From an uncultured Lachnospiraceae bacterium (lineage in GTDB: Bacteria; Bacillota; Clostridia; Lachnospirales; Lachnospiraceae), in assembly GCA_904395885.1 (NCBI GenBank), contig CAJFOF010000001.1:1-64000 (forward strand): 64,000 nt of DNA, read 5' to 3'. The position numbers were made by a program, and so were the translations under genes. Below, piece after piece: positions 1 to 8,803 of the stretch. The notes beneath the pieces were generated by a model. The model searched no databases. It was not told the origin of the DNA and saw only the letters and a program-made list of their open reading frames with translations. How positions within the stretch are numbered: the stretch's first letter is position 1; every line of letters begins with the position of its first letter.

Positions 1-1608
<1,608 letters not shown>

Positions 1609-1664
1609 CTACAAATGTGAGTGATGTTAGTTTATCCCTTTAAGAGGGTACTGACCTATCTATC

Positions 1665-1692
1665 ATTATACCAATTTTTTAACAAATTGCAA
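1665..1692 (-). promoter_or_regulatory. sigma-A-type promoter of nifJ
   Basis: TTGCAA (1687-1692), a 16-nt spacer and TATAAT (1665-1670), read on the minus strand about 70 nt before the nifJ start. The position and near-consensus boxes support it; the start site is inferred. Confidence 0.7.
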
Positions 1693-1747
1693 ATGCTTAT
1701 TGTATATGTATAAAAAAAAGTTCACCTTTTCCGATACCGATTATTAT

Positions 1748-1785
1748 GAAAAACGCCAGGTCCGGTAATTCACCGCAAACCTGGC
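1748..1785 (-). terminator. rho-independent terminator of the VanW gene
   Basis: GCCAGGT (1785-1779) pairs with ACCTGGC (1761-1755) on the minus strand, with a nested CGGT/ACCG pair in between, followed by GTTTTTC. It lies 24 nt after the VanW stop codon. Confidence 0.8.
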
Positions 1786-1808
1786 ATTTACATTTCCTAA
1801 ATAGATTG

Positions 1809-3746
1809 TCACGCCCCTGGACCATTGGTACCAGTCACAGGGCTGGGCGACACTGCTCCCGGCCCCTCCGTGCTGCTCACACCCGGGCCAGCAGCGGTTG
1901 TCTCCGTACTTCCCGGTGAAACCGGAGCTGTCTGGGACGGGGAAGTTGGCACCACAGTTCCCGGACCTTCAGAGGATGGCCCTGTCTGAGTCGTTCCCGG
2001 TTCTGATGAGCCGCTGGTCTCCACTGAAGAACTTCCAGCGTCTGACGATTCTGACGGAAGCGAGCCGTCGGAAGGCGTAATGCCTGGGATCGTCTGCCCA
2101 TCGGGAAGCGTTTGGCCGTCCGGAAGAGTCTCACCCGGCAGCGGTATCCATACGCCGGAAGTGTTTCTCTTGATTACCGGCGCATGCCCTTTATAGGTAG
2201 AGGTATGATCCACATCATCGCTGACCGTTTCGCCATCTTTGGTAATCACCAGGCGAACTTCCCACTGGCTTCCATTGCTGCCGGCACTGTCCACTACCTC
2301 TGTACCCGGCTGTACGGACTGGTCTTCTACATAAGTAGGAGCCGGAGGGTCGATATCTTTTACCTTTGTGGATTTCAAATCATATTTTACGCCATCCTCC
2401 AAAATCGGGATCGCATATATGGAAACCGTACAGGTCTGATCGCTGTAGCTGGCACGGATTCCAATACCAGAAGATGAGTTATTCACAAACTCATAATCCG
2501 GGCCTCCCCAGCTAACTGTGGCATCCATACCTGGTGTCACATAAGACGGCTCAAATGTATGAGAACGGCGAACTGTAGTTTTCAGACCTGCCCGAACCAC
2601 TGCATTGTACAGCGTTGTTGAAACCTGGCAGACACCTCCGCCGATCTCCTGGACCACTTCCCCATTGCTGTACGCCGCTGCCGACTGATATCCCTTTTCT
2701 GCCGTTCTCTCTCCCACTCTGTCATTAAAAGAAAATGACTCTCCTGGCTGCAGAACGATACCGTCAATGGCTTCGCAGGCCAGACGCACATTCGTATTTC
2801 TCTTGCTGTTGGCTGTCGTCTTTGTCGTGTATGTGCTGACTGTTTTATACTGTTCTTTCGCTTCTGCTTCTGTAATCTCAGGTTCCACTGTCTCTACTTC
2901 CGCCTCTATCACAGCGTCGAAATCTTTGGCATTCAAAGCGTTCTGAATATCCTCGGTCAGTTTTTCCTGATTTACAGCCTGCCCATTTTCCGCTCCGGAA
3001 AAAACGAACTTTCCTGTCTCCGCATCAAAGCTGCTGATAGAACCGTTTTTAGCAGTCTTATCCCACTGAGCGGCAATAGCGGTAACTTCAGCCGCCACCG
3101 CCTCTTCCAGTCCCGATGTATCCAGACTGTAGGATTCCTGTGGTTCTCCCTGATAGATCTCAGTCAAAAGTTCGTCGACTTTTGTTTCCATCAGGTTTGT
3201 AAGAGCAATGGTTTCGCCGTTCCAGGAAACTGTCATATTCCAGTGATACTGCTCTAATATCTTTTCTCTGGCCTCTTCTCTTGAAAGACCGGTAATTGTA
3301 ATATCATCGACTTTTACTTCCTTCTGAAGCTCCGTCTCAGGTGCACTGGTGGTCACCTGTGTCTCCTCCGCCTCTGAGCGGTTTTGGAATGCAAATACTC
3401 CTATGGCGATAGCAATGATCAGGACCACTCCTACAATAGCGATCCACAAATAATTAGGCGTCGGCTTTCTTCTGCGATTTCCACCTCTGCCCGAAGAAGA
3501 GTTGCGCCTGCTGTAACTGCCGGAGGAGTTGGAAGAACTGCTCCTTGAGCTTCCCCTGTAAGCCGTCCCGCTTCCTTTTCCGGAAGAAGCGCCTCTGGCA
3601 CGGCTGCCGGAAGAGCCTGTGCTCCTGTGGCTGGTACTCTGAGAAGTCCGGGTGCTGCCCGATGAAGTTCTGTAAGATCCTGAAGAACTCCTTACCGCTC
3701 TTTGCTGTGAGCCAGCGGCCCGGCTTCTGCGATTTAATTCATCCAT
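1809..3746 (-). CDS. VanW-family membrane-anchored cell-wall protein
   Basis: 645 residues. The first ~95 residues are a Ser/Arg/Gly-rich basic cytoplasmic tail, followed by one membrane segment (about residues 99-121), an extracellular region resembling the putative peptidoglycan-binding YoaR/VanW N-terminal domain (about 140-300), and the VanW core with QPGESFSFND and GGGVCQVSTTLYNAV (about 320-450). The last ~110 residues are Pro/Ser/Thr/Gly-rich, like a wall-spanning linker. The biochemical role of VanW is not established; the family is linked to the cell wall and glycopeptide resistance, but no van genes are nearby. Start supported by AGGTGA about 9 nt upstream. Monocistronic and divergent from the PHP gene. 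Confidence 0.85.
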   Translation of the reverse strand: MDELNRRSRAAGSQQRAVRSSSGSYRTSSGSTRTSQSTSHRSTGSSGSRARGASSGKGSGTAYRGSSRSSSSNSSGSYSRRNSSSGRGGNRRRKPTPNYLWIAIVGVVLIIAIAIGVFAFQNRSEAEETQVTTSAPETELQKEVKVDDITITGLSREEAREKILEQYHWNMTVSWNGETIALTNLMETKVDELLTEIYQGEPQESYSLDTSGLEEAVAAEVTAIAAQWDKTAKNGSISSFDAETGKFVFSGAENGQAVNQEKLTEDIQNALNAKDFDAVIEAEVETVEPEITEAEAKEQYKTVSTYTTKTTANSKRNTNVRLACEAIDGIVLQPGESFSFNDRVGERTAEKGYQSAAAYSNGEVVQEIGGGVCQVSTTLYNAVVRAGLKTTVRRSHTFEPSYVTPGMDATVSWGGPDYEFVNNSSSGIGIRASYSDQTCTVSIYAIPILEDGVKYDLKSTKVKDIDPPAPTYVEDQSVQPGTEVVDSAGSNGSQWEVRLVITKDGETVSDDVDHTSTYKGHAPVIKRNTSGVWIPLPGETLPDGQTLPDGQTIPGITPSDGSLPSESSDAGSSSVETSGSSEPGTTQTGPSSEGPGTVVPTSPSQTAPVSPGSTETTAAGPGVSSTEGPGAVSPSPVTGTNGPGA

Positions 3747-3794
3747 ATACGATTCACCTATCTCTATAACATTATCATGTATTGTTCAGATTGT

Positions 3795-3803
3795 AGTATA
3801 CCA
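3795..3803 (-). promoter_or_regulatory. extended -10 promoter of the VanW gene
   Basis: TGG-TATACT on the minus strand about 50 nt upstream of the start, an extended -10 element. No good -35 box is visible at 17 nt. Confidence 0.45.
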
Positions 3804-3871
3804 TATTCTGTGTAAAATGGAATGACGAAAATATTAAATTTTTCCTCTAAATCTTTATTTTTTCGTCAGAA

Positions 3872-3900
3872 TTTACTTATTTATAAAAACATGTTACTAT
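3872..3900 (+). promoter_or_regulatory. promoter of the PHP gene
   Basis: TTTACT (3872-3877), 17-nt spacer, TACTAT (3895-3900), then AGGAGG and the ATG at 3934. Divergent from the VanW promoter. Confidence 0.55.
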
Positions 3901-3933
3901 TGTGTTACCAATGTATTTCAAGGAGGCATTTTC

Positions 3934-4779
3934 ATGTCATTTATCGATCTTCATGTTCACTCCACAGCATCAGACGGAACTCTCTCCCCAACAGAAGTCG
4001 TCGAACTGGCAGCAAATTCCGGTCTCAGCGCCATTGCCCTCACGGACCATGACACAACAGTCGGAATTTCTGAGGCTCTAAATGCGGCCGAAAAAGCCGG
4101 GATCCAAGTAATCCCCGGAGTAGAACTTTCCTGTATTTATAAAGGCAAAGAAATCCATATACTCGGGCTGTTCGTAAACTGGCAGAACCCGGTATTTCAG
4201 ACAGAACTTGACAGACTGCTGTCTGTGCGGAATCAACGGAACGAAGAGATGCTCAAACGGTTTCAGGCTGACGGATTTCCTATTACTTATAATGATCTGA
4301 CAGGCGGATGTCCGGACACGGTCATCACCCGGGCCCACTTTGCCCGTGTACTGACCGAAAAAGGATTTGCCCCGTCCATCAATCAAGCCTTTCAGAAATA
4401 CCTTCAATACGGAGGAAAATATTGTCTCCGCAAAGAATTGATCACGCCGGAACACGCTATAGAAGTTCTGACCGCCAACAAAGCGTTTCCTGTCCTGGCT
4501 CACCCCTGCCAATACAAATTAGGATGGGCTGAAACAGAAGCCCTGATCCGTCACTTGACCGCTCTGGGCATGCAGGGACTGGAAGTCTATCATTCCTCCC
4601 AGACCCCGGATCAGAGCCGGAAACTGCTGGCCATTGGCCGAAAATACGGTCTGCTCCCCACAGGAGGCTCTGACTTCCACGGAGCCAACAAACCCGATAT
4701 TTCCATAGGAACCGGCATGGGCAGCCTTCGGCTTCCTGAAACGATGCTGGCAGATCTTCGCCAGGCAAGACGGTTATAG
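3934..4779 (+). CDS. PHP-domain phosphoesterase (RNase AM / nucleoside 3',5'-bisphosphate phosphatase-like)
   Basis: 281 residues, all of it a PHP metallophosphoesterase domain. Metal-ligand motifs are visible: DLHVHSTASDGT at residues 5-16, ALTDHDT near 35, a GVELSC segment near 60, LAHPC in the middle and GGSDFHG near the C-terminus. Relatives (YciV/TrpH family) hydrolyse 3',5'-bisphosphonucleotides and trim 5' ends of RNA. Start follows AGGAGG by 8 nt. The gene stands alone, convergent with the AI-2E family permease 4 nt away. The substrate is inferred from family resemblance only. Confidence 0.85.
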   Translation: MSFIDLHVHSTASDGTLSPTEVVELAANSGLSAIALTDHDTTVGISEALNAAEKAGIQVIPGVELSCIYKGKEIHILGLFVNWQNPVFQTELDRLLSVRNQRNEEMLKRFQADGFPITYNDLTGGCPDTVITRAHFARVLTEKGFAPSINQAFQKYLQYGGKYCLRKELITPEHAIEVLTANKAFPVLAHPCQYKLGWAETEALIRHLTALGMQGLEVYHSSQTPDQSRKLLAIGRKYGLLPTGGSDFHGANKPDISIGTGMGSLRLPETMLADLRQARRL

Positions 4780-4793
4780 CTGTTCAGCCGTCT
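4768..4793. terminator. weak hairpin between convergent genes
   Basis: AGACGG (4768-4773) pairs with CCGTCT (4788-4793) across the 4-nt gap between the PHP stop and the permease stop, followed by a short pyrimidine run on the plus strand. A weak terminator at best. Confidence 0.35.
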
Positions 4794-5929
4794 TCTCCCT
4801 GATTTGCTTTTTCTCCTTTTCTTTTTAATCTGTCATTGACCAGATCTCGGAACAGAGAATAGAACACAGAGCAAAGGGGAATAAACAGAAGCATTCCCTT
4901 TACGCCCATAGCACTGCCTCCCAGGGACACTGCCACCAGAACCCAGATCGATGGCAACCCTACAGAACTTCCCACCACATGCGGGTAGATCAGGTTTCCT
5001 TCTATCTGCTGCAGAATCAGGAAAATCGCCACAAAAATCAGTGCCTGGACAGGACTTACCATCAACATCAAAAAAGTCCCAACTGCACAGCCTATAAAAG
5101 CTCCAAATATGGGAATTAGCGCTGTAAAGGCGATCAGTACGCCGATCAGCAGAGCATACGGGAAGTCCAGGAGAAGCAGAACCACAAAGAACATACTTCC
5201 AAGGATTACCGCCTCCAGACACTGCCCGGTCAGGAAACTGCTGAACGTCTTTTCCGTCAACGCCGCTACGCGTATCACCTGACGTTTTGCCGATTCAGAG
5301 AGAAAAGCTCCCAAAACCTTTTTACATTGTCGCCCCAATGTCTCTTTCTGCAGAAGAATATAAATGGCAAATACCCCTCCGACAAAGAATGAGGCTACAC
5401 CACTGAAAATAGATGCCGCTGCTGAAAAGGTAGTAGAAAGCACCGAGCTGGCCCCATTAGACAGAAATCCCATCACTTCCTGAGCAATCTGTTTCCAGTC
5501 AAACTCTATGGTTTCAATCCATGCCACAAGATTTGGGTTGTCAGCAAAGAGACGTTCCAGCTCTACCTGCATCTCCGCAAAAAAAACTGGTATGCTTTCC
5601 TGCAGAACTGCCAGCGTTCGGAATAGTTCCGGAACCACTACGACTGTGACTGTAAACAGCACTGCCACCACCAGAAGGATAGACAGCACCAGAGCGATCG
5701 GACGTCTGAGCCGACTTCCCTTCTTAAAAGGGAGAATCTTTTCAATATTTCTCATCGGAACGTTGAGTACAAACGCCATAGCTCCGCCTACAAGAAAGGG
5801 GCTAATCATATTCAACAGAACCCCTGCCATTCCGAACAGTTTTTCGTAGTTGCTTCCGATCACAGCCACAACTACAGTAAATACCACCAATCCTTGTATT
5901 TTTCTCACAGAATCATGATTTAAATTCAT
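4784..5929 (-). CDS. AI-2E family (PerM-like) transporter
   Basis: 381 residues, strongly hydrophobic, with about seven to eight membrane segments and the family's long extracytoplasmic loop near residues 100-160. The conserved C-terminal half has the FTALIPIFGAFIG and LQQIEGNLIYP motifs typical of AI-2E/PerM proteins. Members have been assigned to autoinducer-2 export or Na+/H+ antiport, so the substrate is uncertain. The start ATG overlaps the stop of alaX in ATGA, so the two genes are translationally coupled. Confidence 0.85.
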   Translation of the reverse strand: MNLNHDSVRKIQGLVVFTVVVAVIGSNYEKLFGMAGVLLNMISPFLVGGAMAFVLNVPMRNIEKILPFKKGSRLRRPIALVLSILLVVAVLFTVTVVVVPELFRTLAVLQESIPVFFAEMQVELERLFADNPNLVAWIETIEFDWKQIAQEVMGFLSNGASSVLSTTFSAAASIFSGVASFFVGGVFAIYILLQKETLGRQCKKVLGAFLSESAKRQVIRVAALTEKTFSSFLTGQCLEAVILGSMFFVVLLLLDFPYALLIGVLIAFTALIPIFGAFIGCAVGTFLMLMVSPVQALIFVAIFLILQQIEGNLIYPHVVGSSVGLPSIWVLVAVSLGGSAMGVKGMLLFIPLCSVFYSLFRDLVNDRLKRKGEKANQGEDG

Positions 5930-7080
5930 GCATTATCCCTCCAAAACGCGGCTTTCACCGCATCCTTAGACGCCCGGAACGTCCCCTGGGCCAGGCTGGG
6001 GCCTCCGCCGCCTCTTCCCTCCAGCCGTCCGTTCAAATCTCTGGAGAGAGTTCGCACATCCACCTCGGTGCTTCCCAGAGCATACTGGAACGTCCCGTCT
6101 TTCTCCGAGCAGACCAGAACGATCCGCCCCTTTTTCTCCTGGCACAGAATCGTGCAGAAATCCCTAAGCTGATTGGGCGCCAGGTCTTTTTTCCAGACCA
6201 GCAGGCGATCGTCACTTTCAGGAAACTCTCCGGCCCAGGCCTCAAACAGTTCCCGGTATAATCCTGATATTTTAGAAGCTCTCGCACCGCTCTCCTCTTT
6301 CAGTTTTTCTACCGCTGTTCCAATCTCAGAAATTTTTGCTGAAAGCAAGTTTGAAATTTTGACAGCTTCCTGCTGCTTATGCCGGTAATCTTCCAGTGCC
6401 CGGTATCCGCAGACAATGGTCATCCTGATGCCGCCCTTATAATGGATCAGACTGGTCACCTTGATACATCCGATCTCCCCGGTTCTCTCCACATGAGTGC
6501 CGCAGCAGGCACAGATATCAGCTCCGGGCACCTCTACAATCCGCACATTTCCGGTCAATTCTTTTTTACTCCGGTATGTAAGCTTTTCCAGCTCGTCCTG
6601 ATCAGGATAAAAAATCCGCACTGGCAGATCTTCATAGATCTTTTTGTTTGCCTCGGTTTCCATCTCCTGAGCTTCTTCCAAGGTCAGGACGCCGTCAAAA
6701 TCAATTGTCACCTCGTCTTCCCCCAAATGGAACCCAACATTATTATAGCCAAAATGATTATGGATCAAACCGGACAGGATATGTTCTCCAGTATGCTGCT
6801 GCATATGGTCGAATCTCCTCTGCCAGTCTATCCGGCCCTCCGCAACACTGCCTATTTTTAAAGGGCCATCGGTATAATGAATGATTCTGCCGTTCTTCTC
6901 ATGAACATCCAGAACCCGGACATTCCCTAAAACACCTGTGTCTGCCGGCTGTCCTCCGCCTTCAGGGTAAAATGCCGTCTGATTCAAGACAATCTCGTAC
7001 CCTCCCTTTCCAGGTTCACAGGAGATTACCGTACACATAAAAGATTTTAGATAAGAATTTTCATAATATAATTGCTCCAT
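5926..7080 (-). CDS. alanyl-tRNA editing protein AlaX (long form)
   Basis: 384 residues, the long AlaX type. The protein hydrolyses Ser- or Gly-mischarged tRNA(Ala) in trans. Zinc-site motifs of the editing domain are visible: HMQQHTGEHILSG near residues 92-104 and CACCGTHVERTGEIG near 190-205, followed by a coiled linker and a DHHA1-like C-terminal domain ending with GGGGGPSLAQGTF. First gene of a two-gene operon with the AI-2E family permease; a promoter lies 40-70 nt upstream. Function is confident from the motifs; the exact mischarged substrate is not readable. Confidence 0.9.
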   Translation of the reverse strand: MEQLYYENSYLKSFMCTVISCEPGKGGYEIVLNQTAFYPEGGGQPADTGVLGNVRVLDVHEKNGRIIHYTDGPLKIGSVAEGRIDWQRRFDHMQQHTGEHILSGLIHNHFGYNNVGFHLGEDEVTIDFDGVLTLEEAQEMETEANKKIYEDLPVRIFYPDQDELEKLTYRSKKELTGNVRIVEVPGADICACCGTHVERTGEIGCIKVTSLIHYKGGIRMTIVCGYRALEDYRHKQQEAVKISNLLSAKISEIGTAVEKLKEESGARASKISGLYRELFEAWAGEFPESDDRLLVWKKDLAPNQLRDFCTILCQEKKGRIVLVCSEKDGTFQYALGSTEVDVRTLSRDLNGRLEGRGGGGPSLAQGTFRASKDAVKAAFWRDNA

Positions 7081-7118
7081 CGTCTCTCCTTCACAAATGC
7101 ACCATTAATGATAGCGCC

Positions 7119-7147
7119 ATTTTACCATGATTCACTATGAGAGTAAA
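7119..7147 (-). promoter_or_regulatory. promoter of alaX operon
   Basis: TTTACT (7142-7147), 17-nt spacer ending TGG, TAAAAT (7119-7124) on the minus strand. Extended -10 features support it. Confidence 0.6.
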
Positions 7148-7240
7148 CATAAGAATCCGTAAATTTTTAGGAATTAGGAAACAGTGACAGGCAGGGCAAC
7201 ATATGATGAAGTGTAATCAAAATTGTTGGAGGAAACAACT

Positions 7241-7492
7241 ATGAGCGATGTTGCGGCTACAAACTGCGGATGTGGATGTGAATGCGGAAATGCAGGCGGA
7301 AATGGATGCAACCTGATCTTCCTGATTCTCATCCTGTGCTGCTGCTGCGGAGGCGGCGGCAATAGCTGCGGCAACAACTGCGGATGCGGATGCGGCGGCG
7401 GATGCGGTTTCGGCAATGACTGCCTGTGGATCATCATCCTTCTCTGCTGCTGCGGAGGATGGGGCGGAAACAACAATTGCTTCTGCTGCTGA
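7241..7492 (+). CDS. small Cys/Gly-rich protein, possible spore-coat or chorion-like
   Basis: 83 residues from the ATG at 7241, which follows GGAGG by 8 nt; an upstream TTG is less likely. By my count 21 residues are Cys and 22 are Gly. Two hydrophobic cores, NLIFLILIL and CLWIIILL, each run into CCC or CCCC clusters, and CGCGCGGGCG lies between them. No enzyme motif is present. Clostridial genomes carry small high-cysteine proteins annotated as chorion-like; similarity to these or to cross-linked spore-surface proteins is my inference. It heads a local set of small unknown genes (7595-8711) and is followed by a very strong GC hairpin. Confidence 0.75.
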   Translation: MSDVAATNCGCGCECGNAGGNGCNLIFLILILCCCCGGGGNSCGNNCGCGCGGGCGFGNDCLWIIILLCCCGGWGGNNNCFCC

Positions 7493-7534
7493 TAGCCGAT
7501 CTGTACATTTCATCTTTCCGGCAGCTCCAAGAGC

Positions 7535-7576
7535 CAGGGGCGGGGCCGGGGTCTATCGGCCCCGGCCCCGCCCCTG
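7535..7576. terminator. 17-bp perfect GC hairpin after the Cys-rich gene
   Basis: Arms 7535-7551 and 7560-7576 pair perfectly, nearly all G:C, around an 8-nt loop. No U-run follows on either strand, so it is not a canonical terminator. It may protect or end the mRNA of the Cys-rich gene. Confidence 0.55.
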
Positions 7577-7594
7577 TATGATGAAACATTTCCA

Positions 7595-7759
7595 TCATCT
7601 GGACTGAGGGCAATTTCCTGGTCTGGGTTTTCCCCTGTACCGGCTTTCTCTCTGGCTCTGTCCTTTTCTCTGCGTACCAGACTGTTTCTCCCGCGCACAT
7701 TCATCATCTATCTCATAAACGGCATTGCCTTCAATTATCAGTCGATCATATACCATCAT
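7595..7759 (-). CDS. small unknown protein (54 aa)
   Basis: A short frame starting MMVYDRLIIEGNAVYEID. Its N-terminal ~25 residues look folded, with alternating hydrophobics; the rest is Arg/Lys/Gln-rich and probably disordered. The ATG at 7759 follows a perfect AGGAGG by 9 nt, the main reason for believing it is translated. A CATATAGTA sequence just upstream resembles the -10 box of late sporulation sigma factors, a weak hint. It lies antisense between two small unknown genes. No family recognised. Confidence 0.5.
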   Translation of the reverse strand: MMVYDRLIIEGNAVYEIDDECAREKQSGTQRKGQSQRESRYRGKPRPGNCPQSR

Positions 7760-7856
7760 TTCTTTCAACCTCCTGTTCACCTTATACTATATGCGCCAGG
7801 TATGATTTCTTTGCCTGCTGCATAAGTTTAAGCAAGAACAATAAAGGATACAGACA

Positions 7857-8348
7857 ATGGCCGACTTATCGGATGTAAAATTCACAGAATTTGATTATTG
7901 GAGCAGCGACCCTCATCTGCAGATGCTGAAAGCTGCACTTCCTTTTATGGAATTTTCCCAGCAGCGTTTTCTGTCAATGGTCGTCAGAGTCCAGGAGCTG
8001 CGCCATACTATGGATTTATACGGGCAGGCTCAGGACCCGGAGCTAGAAATCTGCGCTCTGGAAAAAACGCCTGCATCCCCCATTGACATGCTGACTGCTG
8101 TCAAACCCTTTGCTCCTGCACGGGAACAAGATTTCATTGATGTGGTCATCAATTTTATCCAGGGATTTCAGATTCGCAGAAACTACCAGGAAATGCAGGA
8201 TTCGGTCTCCGCCCAGTCTGAAGGGAGTACCAGCTCGTCTCCAGGGGCATTCTTTCCTTTTGAACAATTAAAAGCCCTTCTCTCCCCTCAGCAGCAGAGC
8301 CAGTTAGAAAATATTCAGCTTGTCCTGCAGGCCATGCAGCTTATATGA
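7857..8348 (+). CDS. conserved hypothetical protein (163 aa)
   Basis: Not recognised. The protein is mostly helical and hydrophilic, with the N-terminal stretch DYWSSDPHLQMLKAALPFMEFSQQRFLS and a Ser/Gly-rich linker near residue 125 before a Gln-rich C-terminal helix. No signal peptide or membrane segment. AAAGGA lies 7 nt before the ATG. It shares with its downstream neighbour the opening pattern W-[SK]-S-D-P followed by a helical domain, so the two are probably related in function and possibly in origin. Likely cotranscribed with that gene (51-nt gap). Confidence 0.65.
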   Translation: MADLSDVKFTEFDYWSSDPHLQMLKAALPFMEFSQQRFLSMVVRVQELRHTMDLYGQAQDPELEICALEKTPASPIDMLTAVKPFAPAREQDFIDVVINFIQGFQIRRNYQEMQDSVSAQSEGSTSSSPGAFFPFEQLKALLSPQQQSQLENIQLVLQAMQLI

Positions 8349-8399
8349 TCTCAGTCGTCCCCCAAGGCTAACACTGCATAAAGAAAGGAGCACTGCCAT

Positions 8400-8711
8400 A
8401 TGGAATACTCTTGGAAGAGCGACCCCCGCTTAAAAGACATGGATCCAAAAAAACTGGAATACCTGACTGAATTTTCCGAAACAGTCAAAAAGACACCTAA
8501 AAACCAGCTTCTGTCTATTTTTGTTACATTAAACGCGGATGCTGCCCAAAAAGGAATCCACTTTTCGGATCAGGAAACCGAACTCTTAGTTTCCATCCTC
8601 ACCGCCGGTTTTTCTCCGGCCGAAAAGAAACGTCTGGACACGCTAAAGCTCTTATCCAAAAAGCTGTCCAGACAAAATAGTACCATAAAAGGGCATCCTC
8701 GCCGCCCATAA
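8400..8711 (+). CDS. conserved hypothetical protein (103 aa)
   Basis: Not recognised. A basic, helical, soluble protein beginning MEYSWKSDPRLKDMDPKKLEYL, ending in a Lys/Arg-rich tail. It follows the 163-residue gene by 51 nt with AAAGGAG upstream, and a terminator hairpin follows, so the pair probably forms a small operon. Its opening (WKSDPRL) echoes that of the upstream protein (WSSDPHL). No function is proposed. Confidence 0.65.
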   Translation: MEYSWKSDPRLKDMDPKKLEYLTEFSETVKKTPKNQLLSIFVTLNADAAQKGIHFSDQETELLVSILTAGFSPAEKKRLDTLKLLSKKLSRQNSTIKGHPRRP

Positions 8712-8757
8712 CGGCAAAATACGCCGTTCCATTTTGGGCGTGATAATTGCCTGCTGC

Positions 8758-8784
8758 ACGACGGCTTTTTTCTTTTGCCGTCGT
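8758..8784. terminator. bidirectional terminator between convergent genes
   Basis: ACGACGGC (8758-8765) pairs with GCCGTCGT (8777-8784) around a T-rich loop. An overlapping smaller hairpin, ACGGC/GCCGT, lies at 8711-8727. It separates the small-gene operon from the ABC permease gene. Confidence 0.55.
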
Positions 8785-8803
8785 CTAGCCGGGCAATACT
8801 GGT

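Noticed and set aside
7174..7513. Minus-strand frames rich in Pro/His/Ala opposite the Cys-rich gene.
   Set aside because: Produced by the repeated GGN/TGY codons of the real gene; no ribosome site.
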